Assembly: GCF_000004825.1 (NCBI RefSeq)
Contig: NW_008805071.1
Coordinates: forward strand, 1,116,001 to 1,180,000
Length of the DNA stretch: 64,000 bases
Source: Heterostelium album PN500
Taxonomy: Eukaryota > Evosea > Eumycetozoa > Acytosteliales > Acytosteliaceae
Reading direction: 5' to 3'
Part shown: positions 22,250 to 32,874 of the stretch, piece by piece
How positions within the stretch are numbered: the first letter of the stretch is position 1
Layout of the letters: the number at the start of each line of letters is the position of its first letter
Made by a program: the position numbers and the translations under genes
The notes under the pieces: model-generated
The model's input: the letters and a program-made list of their open reading frames with translations, nothing else
Database searches by the model: none
Told to the model about the DNA's origin: nothing

Positions 22250-22830
22250 AAAGAATGAAAAGAAACTTGGACACGGATCTCTATCCTGAAACAAAGGCCC
22301 TTAGAGAAGCTAAAACAAATTTTCCAGCTACCATTCAAATTGGTATCCCCACTTGGACAACAGCTGACACCATTCCTATTGATAGTATCACCCCAAAGGC
22401 CCGCACCACACCAATTTCTCTAACCCATACAAACATATCTGAAGAGTTTGTAGATGCCAATGATTTGGGAATCATTCCACGTTCATCATAAAATTTTTCT
22501 CTTTATTGACTTCCCAAATCTGAGGAATGTGCAAAAAATTTCCGAAAGAAGTAGATTTATCAAAGGTTTTTAGTCCAGATATCTACTCTGATATGATTCC
22601 ATTGGAAGTATTGATATCTCGAAGTTTGACTAGTGTATCTCAAATGGACGTGGTCACAAGATCCAACAAGTATTGGTGTCTCAGTACCAACTGGCTATGA
22701 CAAGAAGCCTGATGCGTATGTGAAAGAGGTAGATGGTCAGAGTTTATTGTTAACCTCTTCTACTAGTTTCACCCGGTCAAACAAAATTGTTTCCAAAGCA
22801 GATATAAATTTAAATAGATTTAAATCTTAG
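22250..22830 (+). pseudogene. Coding relic of unknown family
   Basis: This stretch has coding-like base composition and peptide-like phrases (for example KTNFPATIQIGIPTWTTAD and SVPTGYDKKPDAYVKEVDG) but no continuous frame, start or credible gene structure. It looks broken in a few places. I cannot tell whether it derives from a host gene or an old mobile element; no reverse transcriptase, integrase, protease or transposase motif is visible. Confidence 0.35.
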
Positions 22831-22908
22831 AACAATTCAAATTGATTATTTAGTAGCCCATTTCAAACATCATCTTATACATGTATTTACAAAAGTAGCT
22901 AAAGCCTC

Positions 22909-22963
22909 TCACTTTTTTTGGAGAATGATGGTGTCTTCATGTGTTTTGAGAGCGTCCTAAACC
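22909..22963. repeat. 55-bp direct repeat, copy 1
   Basis: Begins TCACTTTTTTTGGAGAATGA and ends GCGTCCTAAACC. It is about 90 percent identical to the copy at 23036-23090, which lies in the same orientation with 72 bases between them. No open frame is shared. It could be part of a dispersed repeat or of a non-coding RNA. Confidence 0.6.
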
Positions 22964-23035
22964 GAAATCATAAATAAAATAAAAGGATCAGGTGTCTTAC
23001 TCTCTCATGATTTTTACTTTTAAAGTTGATAATTT

Positions 23036-23090
23036 TCACTTTTTGGAGAATGATGGAGTCTTCATGTGTTGTGAGAGAGCGTCCTAAACC
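23036..23090. repeat. 55-bp direct repeat, copy 2
   Basis: Second copy of the repeat at 22909-22963, same orientation, with small differences in T-run length and a GTG/GAG change. The spacer contains a CTCTCTCATGA word that can partly pair with the TGAGAGAG segment of this copy. Confidence 0.6.
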
Positions 23091-23513
23091 CGATAAGATA
23101 ATCACCAACCATTGCTTGTCAAACCCTCAACTCTAACAACATTATTAGTTTATGGTTCATTTCAAATCACTCACCTTTATCTTTTCTTTACATTTTCTCT
23201 ATTATCTAAATCTATTGCTTTCACACTTCTTTTGCTATTCTGAAATTTCATTGATTAATTTTTAAAAATGTGCACAATGCTTGGAATGAATCTAAATATT
23301 TTCTATTAATTTTTGTTAAATTTTTAAAAATCTATTTTGTTTTTTTAAAAAAAGATTTGGGTGCACCGATTAGAGCAACAGATCGATCCAAAATAAAAAC
23401 CTTATTAATAATAACCAAGTCAATCTAAATTTTAACATTATCATTTAACTATTTAACTATTTATTTATTTAATTAATTATTTTTAAATAAAAGTAGATAT
23501 TTATATTATTATT

Positions 23514-25550
23514 ATGTTTGATTATTTTAAAAGAAAAATAAATATTAGTGATAGTTTTGATAATCTATGTGGCCAACACCGAGTGGAGTTAAATATTCTT
23601 TGCAATCGATGCAATGAAACTATATGTGCAAAGTGTATCTATGATCCAAAGCATAGAGATCATTTCGCAGAGACAGAGCTGATCGACCACATCGGTGAGT
23701 CGATCATCAACGAACAAAATAATGTTACCAAACCAAACAAGCCCGAGGAAAACGTCGTTAAACAACGGTTGGATCTGTTATGGAATCTCATCAAGAAGCA
23801 AGCAGCCACCTACCAACTCACCCAAGACAAAGTGGCCGATGTCTCCACTGAGTTCCGAAAGTTCCACGAGTCACTGATGCTCGACGAACACAAGCTGAAA
23901 AAGTCACTGGTCGACGCCAAAGACAGCAACTACCAAGCGGTACAAGTTCTACTCCAAGAGATCCAATCGTTCAAAACGATCGATAATCTGAAATTCACTT
24001 GTACACCCAGTGCTCTAAGCGCTAGCAATTGTAATATTAGAGATAGTCTAGATAGTAGCAGTGGTGGCGTCGCTGTTGGAATAAGGGAGAGCTATAACAG
24101 TGAGGATGGAATTTCCTCTTCTTATGACCAATCGGAAGATACAACCGATCGTTACGATATGGAATCAATTATAAAGTCGGTTAATCAAAGTGATTCGTTG
24201 GAGCAGTTTTGCAAAGTTCACAAATCTACACTTTTCTATAGCGGTGGACAAACCGCTGGAATGGACCAAGACGAGATTCAAAGATTGAAGCAACAGGAGC
24301 AATTCAACATGATGAAAACAATCCAAAGACATTTCAGAATATTCAACAATGAGTATATTAACAAACTTCAAGATCCAACACAATACTCTCTCAAGATAGA
24401 ACGTCCACTCCTCAACAAACTAATGACAAAGATAAATGATTGTATTCATTTAGAGAAATCAGTAACAACAACAACAACAAATGAACAATCAAATGAAACA
24501 AACAATGGTGAAGGTGAAGGAGTAGAGGAATTTGATTATATATTCTCGGTGGCTGAAGATGGACACTGTTCGATTTTCGATCTACAAAAGATGACTATCG
24601 ATATCATACCAGCGGTGACTGTAACAAAATATACACTGCAATCGGTTATATGTGCACGTGATAACAGTGTCTATATATTCGATGGTCATCCCAATCGTTA
24701 CTACCGCTTCAACATGACGACTCAACGCATCGATAAATCGGAACCGATCACGGGTATCAGCTGGGCATACTCAATCACAACTTGTTACGACGGTGACAAG
24801 TACATCTATTTAACCGGTGGACAATCGACCAGTTCCAACATTAGCAGAGTCGATCGATTCAACATTGAAACACAGCAGTTTGAGAAACTTGGTTCAACAG
24901 GTTCCAAGAACTTCCATGCGCTCTCGTTCTATCACAACGACCAGGTCTATATCGTGGCGAATCGTGACGGCAAGGAACATCTACTCTCGTTGATCGCCTT
25001 CAACGTCAAAACTCACGCGGTGAGCATCATCATCCAGGACATGGGATTCCACATCTCCACCGATTGTATCTGTTTCGACGGCAAGGAACTCATCTACTTT
25101 GTCGACTACTACAACAACTTCTATTGCACGTCTATAGTCACCAAGATGAAGAAACTCCTCGATAATCCACCCAATATCAAACCTTTCTCAATGATCTATC
25201 GTAAGACACTCGATCACGAACTGGATGAAGTCGGCTACATCTACATGGTGTGTGGTAAGGCCAACTCCAATCATGTGTACAATGTCAAAACGAACGAGTG
25301 GGATGTCCTTCACATCCCCGACCCCTGCAAGTCGAGAATGACAAGTGGAGCGTGTCTCGTGAGAATGAAAAAGCCAATTCTATTATTGGAGAGCACCTCG
25401 CCCAAAGTCAAAGAACCACATACACCCACCATTGTCACACCTGCGCAGCCCATCGGTGAACCATTGATGATGGCAATTCCGGCTGAACGACCAAAAGATG
25501 AACAACCACCACCCGAAGTTGATATAGATGAAATACCAGATTTTGATTAA
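23514..25550 (+). CDS. B-box zinc-finger protein with coiled coil and kelch-like C-terminus
   Basis: Single-exon gene, 678 residues. Near the N-terminus, CGQHRVELNILCNRCNETIC followed by AKC and HRDH forms a B-box type zinc finger (C-x2-H, C-x2-C, C-x6-C, H-x2-H). A helical segment (residues about 75-160) with heptad-like spacing suggests a coiled coil. A Ser/Asp-rich linker follows. From about residue 330 the chain carries repeated beta-strand units such as YIFDGHPNRYYRFNM, YLTGGQSTSSNISRVDRFN and YMVCGKANSNHVYNVKTNEW, typical of kelch or galactose-oxidase-like propellers. The tail is Pro/Glu-rich. Dictyostelids have a large family of B-box proteins with such propellers, most of unknown function. 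There is no RING finger, so E3 ligase activity is not implied. Confidence 0.82.
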   Translation: MFDYFKRKINISDSFDNLCGQHRVELNILCNRCNETICAKCIYDPKHRDHFAETELIDHIGESIINEQNNVTKPNKPEENVVKQRLDLLWNLIKKQAATYQLTQDKVADVSTEFRKFHESLMLDEHKLKKSLVDAKDSNYQAVQVLLQEIQSFKTIDNLKFTCTPSALSASNCNIRDSLDSSSGGVAVGIRESYNSEDGISSSYDQSEDTTDRYDMESIIKSVNQSDSLEQFCKVHKSTLFYSGGQTAGMDQDEIQRLKQQEQFNMMKTIQRHFRIFNNEYINKLQDPTQYSLKIERPLLNKLMTKINDCIHLEKSVTTTTTNEQSNETNNGEGEGVEEFDYIFSVAEDGHCSIFDLQKMTIDIIPAVTVTKYTLQSVICARDNSVYIFDGHPNRYYRFNMTTQRIDKSEPITGISWAYSITTCYDGDKYIYLTGGQSTSSNISRVDRFNIETQQFEKLGSTGSKNFHALSFYHNDQVYIVANRDGKEHLLSLIAFNVKTHAVSIIIQDMGFHISTDCICFDGKELIYFVDYYNNFYCTSIVTKMKKLLDNPPNIKPFSMIYRKTLDHELDEVGYIYMVCGKANSNHVYNVKTNEWDVLHIPDPCKSRMTSGACLVRMKKPILLLESTSPKVKEPHTPTIVTPAQPIGEPLMMAIPAERPKDEQPPPEVDIDEIPDFD

Positions 25551-26076
25551 GAAGAACAAACAATCTCAACAACTTCAAATCGAATCATATCAAACCAAAT
25601 AGGAAATTGTATTTTTATTAAGAATAAAATGTTGTACTACATTAAAACTAAACATTCAAAAGGAAGCTTGCACTTTGTTAAATAATACTTTTTAGAAAAT
25701 TCAACTCTTTGATGATTAAAAAAAAACTATAGTTAAGCAAAATAAAAAATAGAATCAAAAAACATAAATAATAACAATTTTCAAAGAGAATTGATCAATT
25801 TCAATCCCATCTTTAAAGATGACTTTTATTATCAAAAGGGTGTGGTTTTTCTCCAAACTAATTTTATTTGAAAATTTTTATGAAAAAATTCTTTTTTTTT
25901 TTTTTTTTTTTTTTTTTTTGAAAAAAATGTAAAATTACTGTGACATAAAAAATCAATCAAGAATAATTGACAGCCTATTTCATTCATTGTATTGTCATTA
26001 ATCGCATTTTTATTTAATTTATTTATTTATTTATTTATTTTTAATTTATTTATTTTATTTTCAATTTTTTTTTTTG
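25551..26076. other. AT-rich intergenic region with a 28-base T run
   Basis: A 526-base gap between co-oriented genes with a T run at 25892-25919 and a TTTA tandem tract at about 26012-26055 just before the next start codon. No gene is visible. Confidence 0.35.
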
Positions 26077-29000
26077 ATGACATCTAGACTACCACCACCT
26101 ACTTTAATAAGTAGTAGTTCATTGTCATCTTTGTTGACCCCAAATTCACCAAGAGGAGGATCAGGATCAGGAGCAGCATCATCAAGTAATAATAATAATA
26201 GTGCAAGTAGTTCGGTTATTGGTCAATCAGGTGGTTCTATACAATCACATCATAGTATGATGAATCAATCGAAAGACGGTGCTTCAACAACGACGACACA
26301 CAATGCAGTACAGCCACATGTATTGGCGTCTTCTTCATCGTCGTCCTCCTTCTCAATGACAATGTCAAATAATTCCGTGTCGACAGCGGCAGCCGAAGAG
26401 AAACTAGAGAAACTGAGAGATATCACTACAAAGACCATCGATAATATCATATTCAAAATTACAGAGATGAAGAGAGAGAAACAATTCCTTCAATCCTTCA
26501 AGGAGGTAATGAGAATTGCAGAGTCACTCGTTGATATCGAGAGAATGTTAGAGACTGTCGATCCAGAACCATATTTAGCATCTTCATCTAATCAACAACC
26601 ACCACAACAACAATTCACACCAAGAGCATCAACATTAATGACACAACAACAATCATCAAACAACAACCCCACTGAAAAAACAGATTCTGCTGCTGAACTT
26701 ATCAAAATTATACATTCAAAATCAAATCAATCAAAACGTGGTTCCAAAAGTATGTTTATGTTGTCTAACAATCAAATAACTTGTTTTAATTTATAACTAA
26801 TTAACTTCATCTTATTATTTACCAAAGTTACTGAAAGATCAACTAATAGTATTGATTCGCTACATACTGTGTTGCAACAATGTTTGGATAATATTAGACA
26901 AAAGATATTGGCAATCAAGAAACATCTCTCTTTTGAGCAATCGACTACTATTGTTTTGAAATACGGTGAAATCATTAGAAACATTAGAAATCAATTGAAT
27001 AGTATTAGAACATTGTCACTGCCAGACAATGTTATGTTGTGTGACGGTGAGAAGCTTTTACTCAAAGTAGAGTGTAGATATCATCTCTACGACAATATTT
27101 CTGTACAACAATTAACAAATAGCAATGTAAACAGCTACAGTGGTCATTCCAACAACAACAACAACAAAGACAAAGACATCTCTACAAATGAAGAGGAATA
27201 CGTCATTGGTACAATGTTTTTAACAAACTTTCAAATTATATTCTATGGAATTCATCAAAATCAACATTTCAAGGTATGTTCTATGAGAATGAATTAATAT
27301 CTTATATTTTTGAAAATATTTAGTCTAACTTGTAGTGTTAATTACCAAATTTAATAGAAATCATTTAGTCTTCATTCAATAACAAAGATGTATAAATCAG
27401 GTAAGAAGAAATCGATAGGTGACTTTTCATATCGTTTGAATTTCCTTTGTAAAGATGCCAGAACCATTTCGTTGTCATTCGATAAAACCACCAATGCATT
27501 GAAGGATGTCAGAAAGTGTGTGGATAACATCATTTCCAACTCGCTGTTTTGTTTCGTCCATCGCTCGGAATTCACAAGTCCAGAGGTTCAGAATCTCGGA
27601 TGGAATGTTTACAGTCCACGCGATGAGTACGCTCGTATGGGTGTGCCTTCTGTCGACTGGAAATTCAGTCATTCCAACACCACCTACTATCTCTGTGATT
27701 CGTATCCCTCGATGATCGTTGTTCCCGAGTCGATAACCGACGAACACTTGAAAGCAGTTGCGCAATTCCGTTCGAAAGGAAGAATACCTGCGCTCTCCTA
27801 TCGTCACTGGAGCAACAAGACCTCGATTACACGTTGCAGTCAGCCACGTGTTGGAATCGGAAGAAATCGTTGTGAGGAAGATGAATTCATGTTGAATGCT
27901 ATCAGACTGACTTCCTCGTCGACACCAGTCAATTCCACCAGTCCAGATCGTGTTAAGCAATCCGGTGACAAAACACTCTATATTATTGACGCGCGTCCCT
28001 ATGCCAACGCCGTCGGTAACAGAGCGAAAGGTGCCGGGTGGGAAATCATGACAAACTACCCGAATTGTGAAATCGAGTTTATGGACATTGCTAATATTCA
28101 TGTAATGCGTAATTCATTGTTAAAGCTAAGAGATGCAGTGGAGTCGAGTATCAACAAGGAGAGTCAGTGGTTTGCAAACCTAGAGTCGAGTGGCTGGTTC
28201 CAACACATGAAGTTGATTATGGCCGGTGCTGTCAGAGTTGCCAAGTTGATTCACATTCAACATTCCAATGTGTTGGTACATTGCTCCGATGGTTGGGACA
28301 GAACAAGTCAATTGGTTGGTCTTGCAGAGATACTGTTGGATCCATACTATCGTACCATTCGGGGTTTCCAGGTTTTGATCGAGAAAGAATGGCTGTCTTT
28401 TGGTCACAAGTTTGCACATCGTTGTGGACAAGTCTATGGAAAGGATGAAGACGAACGTTCACCAGTGTTTATTCAATTTTTAGAGGCTGTCTATCAGATT
28501 ATCAACCAATTCCCAAGCAAATTCGAATTCAACTCACATTTCTTGCGTCTCATATATGTTGCTACGTACAGTGGTAAATATGGTAATTTCCTGTACAATA
28601 CGGAGCGTGAACGTTTGAGTGCCTGTAGTAAAACCATTAGTCTTTGGCTGGACATTGATCAGGTGATAGCCGATTGTATCAATCCACTCTACCAAGGATC
28701 CGATGAGAAAGATGTACTATTCCCAGATTGCTCGATCAAGAAAATGAAGATTTGGAAACAGATTTATTTCCCACTGTCAGAGACAGAGTACTACGAATCC
28801 GAAGAGAAACTCATCAGAAATGCGCTGGAGAAATTGATTGAAGAGAGAGCAGCACAATTCATTAGACAACATCCTTTGATTCCATATCGTGCACACACAG
28901 CATCCATCTCACTGAGACGACCAACCATGTCACAACAACAGATGGTCATTTCATCGAACAGCAGCGGCAGCAGTCAATCCCAAATGGATCTCAGAGAGAA

Positions 29001-29208
29001 TGAAAACAATTTTGTTAACGATCAAAAACTGAATGTACCAACAGCAACAACCAAGTCATCATTATCCTCATCACCTTCTTCACCATCATCTTCATCGTCA
29101 CCTTCGAAATCAGTCAGTTCAGATATAAAGAAAACATCTTCTCCAAACAATGGATTCAATTCATTGAGTAGAAGTTTCTTTAGAAAGAAAGAGAATTCAA
29201 AGAAATAA
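26077..29208 (+). CDS. Myotubularin-family phosphoinositide 3-phosphatase with GRAM domain
   Basis: Three exons, 26077-26749, 26828-27273 and 27358-29208, join in phase to 989 residues; the start is the ATG ACA TCT codon row right after a T run. A Ser/Asn/Gln-rich N-terminus (to about residue 110) and a helical segment lead to a GRAM/PH-like domain (LPDNVMLCDGEKLLLKVECR, IGTMFLTNFQIIFYG). The catalytic domain shows NLGWNVYSPRDEYARMGVP-type and WRISYRH-like blocks and the CX5R loop HCSDGWDRTSQ with Cys682, so it should be active. Myotubularins remove the 3-phosphate of PI3P and PI(3,5)P2 on endosomes. The C-terminal Ser-rich tail lacks FYVE or DENN domains. The product acts on lipids derived from phosphatidylinositol made by the synthase encoded at 17.4 kb. 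Confidence 0.95.
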
Positions 29209-29369
29209 AACACTTTTTTTTGCAATTCAATTAGTTGTGTATTATGAAAAAATAGTTAAACTATGTTTTTTATCTATAGTATTGTTTTTTTTTTTGTTTG
29301 TCATATCTTTTAAATATAATTACATATAAAAAAAAAATATAATTTTTATTTTAATTTATTAAGATTTTT

Positions 29370-31018
29370 TCAATGTGATGAATGTCCTGCAGTGTTGGTG
29401 TTGGTTGTTGTGTATGTGATCTTTCTTTCTCCTTTGAAACCATCGGATGCCATAGATCCATCATTGGAAGAAATACTACTGAATCCAGATGTAGCAGTAT
29501 CAGGAGTTGAGATAGACTCATCAGTCAGACTCATAGAACTGAGTTTACTACTTATATTGTTTTGTGATTCAAATGCTCTGATTCTCTCGTTTCTTTCCTT
29601 CCAGTACTCTCCATTGAAAAGCCATCTATAACCAAACACTGGATCGTCCACCTTCTTGAAGTATCTTGGTGTCCAGACTTGACCAGTTCTCTCTCTTTCT
29701 CTCCTTTTCTCTCTTTCCTTCTCCTCTATTCTATTCTTTTCTTTGTTGGCGATCTTGTTTTCTTGCATTTCAAGGTATCTTCTATCAGATCTCAACCTTG
29801 AATCAGTTGGAGGTAAAATTTTTTCATACTCTGGTGTCATTTCTTTATAGAAAATAAGTAAATAGATAATTAATATTTAAAAAAGTTTTTTAACAAAATA
29901 ATTATTTAAACATACCATTTAATGATTGTAAAAATGTACCCAATTTCCATTTATTATTGGCAACTGCAGGATCATTTTCAGCTTTCCAAATGGTGAATTC
30001 ATCAAATTTGACTCCATGGTCATCCAACTTGGTGATAACTATATATTCATTCCATCTTCCACTAACCAAGAATCTCTTTCTTCCATTGCTATCAAAGATT
30101 TCACCGTTGACTTTTCTAGTTGTTCCATCAAACCATCCTGACTTTTGAAAATTTAATACAGCTTTCTCACCAGTCTTGTGATTGGTAATTGTCATTTGAC
30201 CATGATGTTCAATCCACATCTTTCCAATAATAATATTGTGACAACAAGATCTAATAAAAAATAAAAAACATTAATAAATAGTACCAACACTTAAAAGAAA
30301 AAAATGATTATACGTACTGTGGTACTTTCCAAGTATAATGATCTCCAAAATCATTGAGATAAAGATGATTGTTACCAATACTAAAAATGTCTACTGAATT
30401 TCCCCAAAACTTGGTAGTAATCCATGACTCTTGTTGAAGATTAAATTTATCACTGGATGTCTCGGCAACACCAATTGGTGGATGATGACTAACTTGTTCA
30501 CAAAATGTTCTATAATTTCCACTCTTTGGTATATATTCATAAGTTTCCCCAAGTAAGGGATTAAAAGGTTTAGCTAGAAATTAAAAATTTTTTATATTCG
30601 AGTTAGTTAAAAAAAAAAAAATAATATTTGCAAATGACACAAACTTACCAGTTCTTACATATGAACTAAATAAAGAAATATTGAAAGCAGTAATATACAC
30701 CATTCTATCCATAGAATTCTCCAATGTACACGCTTTCTCAATAAAATGTACAAAACGAAGCGGTTCAACCTGAGACTCCAAAACTGTCAGGGGTTCGAAA
30801 AAGTAGACCGGTAATGACACCAGAGACATAGTATCCTTTCCAATGAGACCACTGACCTTGCTCCATAGCTTCTTCTTATCCTCTGGAGGTTCATTGCCTT
30901 CTCCTTCCTTTCCGAAATCTATATTCTTGAAAACCTCATCGTTTTGTGCCTCTGTCATTGGAGCCTCTGACTCTCCACCCTTATCTTTCTTTCCAAGTTT
31001 CCTTTTAATAAATGACAT
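29370..31018 (-). CDS. Oxysterol-binding protein-related (ORD-only) lipid transfer protein
   Basis: Four exons on the minus strand, 31018-30649, 30573-30318, 30250-29916 and 29842-29370, join in phase to 477 residues. The OSBP-related domain fills the protein: LPVYFFEPLTVLE, the lid-side FNPLLGETYEY, the signature EQVSHHPPIG and the C-terminal helix with KEREKRRERERTGQ. PH and FFAT-type modules are absent from what I can see, as in several short dictyostelid Osb proteins. Such proteins exchange sterol and often PI4P between membranes. The last 60 residues are Ser/Thr-rich. It is convergent with the myotubularin gene with only about 160 bases between stop codons. Confidence 0.93.
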
Positions 31019-32874
31019 TTTGTTTTTTTCTAAAAAAAAACTATTAACAATTAATAATTACTAATATTATTTTAAAAGAATGTTCTAAAGAATTCATTCA
31101 TACCTGTTACTTGATAAAATTTCTATAATTTGTAAAGTGTTGTGTAGTCATTTGAAATAGATGAATTAATAGATCGAAATAAGATGGTATTTAAATCGGT
31201 GAAATGAAGAAATATAACCAAAAGTAGTTAGTTTTTCAACAAATAAAATATTGTACATACCAATTGATAAAATAAATAATACTATTATCTAATGTTTGAT
31301 CTTATCAGATTTCTACATAAGAGACATTACGAAAAAAAATAAAAGATGAAAAACCATTAGTTTAACTATTTTTAGAATTTTAGATTTTCAAAGTTCAGCA
31401 AAAAAAAAAACAAAACTCTGGACTTTCGAAAGGTCTAAGTTTTGAAGACTTACAATGAAAAAAATATAAAATTTTATAAATCTATCAAAAACGAGAGAAT
31501 ATTATTCTTATGTTATTTACAAATAAAAAATAAAAAAATAATTATTTTTGATTAAAAACTGAATTTAAAGATATGTTTGTTGAACTACAGTAGTTACAGT
31601 AACTTTAATTCGAATAAAAATTTATGATATAGCAGTAAAAAAATAAAAAAAAAGAATTAATACAATACAATATTATATAATAGCTAAAAACTAGTAAAGT
31701 CTAATTTATGTATGTGTGTGTGTTTGTTTTTATATTTCTGTGTGTTTGTGTGTGTGTGTTAATTTTTTATATTATATTCCCTATGTTACTGTTGATTATT
31801 ATTGAAAGTAAATTGATATTTTTTAAAATTTAAAATTAAAAATACTAAAAGTAAATTTAAAAACTAAGAATAGGAAATTATTTTTTGTTTTACAGATTTC
31901 ATTATCTTGTTTTAAAAGTATTGGACAGGTTTTTTTGTTTTTTTTTGGTTTTTTAAAAATAAAAATAAAAATGTGCAAAGTGGATCTAGAAGTTACATAC
32001 CTTAGTTTTTTGATATATATGAGGTGTGAAATGTGAATTTCTAAATATTTGGATATCAAAGATTTAAAAAAATAAAAAAATAAAAAGGTAGTCTCCTCCA
32101 ACTACTAGCTTTTTTATTTATTGCTACTTGATTTTTTTTTTTTTGTTTTTTAAAAAAACAATTATTTTAATTTATTTAAAAAGAAACAAAGTTCAATGAA
32201 AGGTTAGGCTTGGTTTGGTTAGTCCTAAGGACTGACCACCACCCACCACCCACTATTTATTCATCGGATTTGCAAAAAATTAAATAGAATATTCTAAAGT
32301 AGTAGAGGTGAGTAGGTAACATTCAATTGTGTGTTAAAATAAAAATTATTATCTAATAGCCCTCTTAAGTGTAAATGTTTAGTGTAGAATTAATTTATCT
32401 TTGATATATCATCTATGTGAATAACTTCACACCATCTATTGTACTAAAACGTGGTAATGTTGAATTTATACCAACATAAAAAACTCAAAAACTAAATTAT
32501 TTCTAAAAAAGGTTATTTTTTGATTTTTTTTGAAAAAAACCTGAAGGAAAATGTAGCAATGAAAGTGTTGAAACATCGTGGTAAAACTAAATTTATTTCC
32601 TAAATAGGCATTCTCATTTAGACCTTTTTTAAAAAAGATCTGCTTCAAACTATAGTTCATTGATTAAAAAAAATAATAATATTAAGATTTCAATATCTAT
32701 CGTTATTCTACAATAATTAAAGAAAATCAAATAAATCATTTTTGGTAAAACTGACTTTCAATGAAAACAACATAACAACAACAACAATACAACATTGACT
32801 ATAAACAAAAATATATTTAAATGTTTTTTATTATTATAAAAAAAAAACTAATTTTTTTATAACTTTTTATAATT
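31019..32874. other. Long AT-rich gene-free region
   Basis: About 1.86 kb between the start of the OSBP gene and the end of the condensin gene, both on minus. It carries TG-rich simple sequence near 31710-31760 and many A/T runs. Short frames at 31823-32101 and 32466-32660 have composition driven by A/T runs and no protein character. Confidence 0.4.

Larger units (their letters stand above)
22055..23513. other. Gene-poor region with relic coding sequence and a direct repeat
   Basis: About 1.46 kb between the longin-like and B-box genes. It contains the decayed coding relic (22250-22830) and two copies of a 55-bp repeat, annotated separately. The rest is AT-rich with nothing recognisable. Confidence 0.4.
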
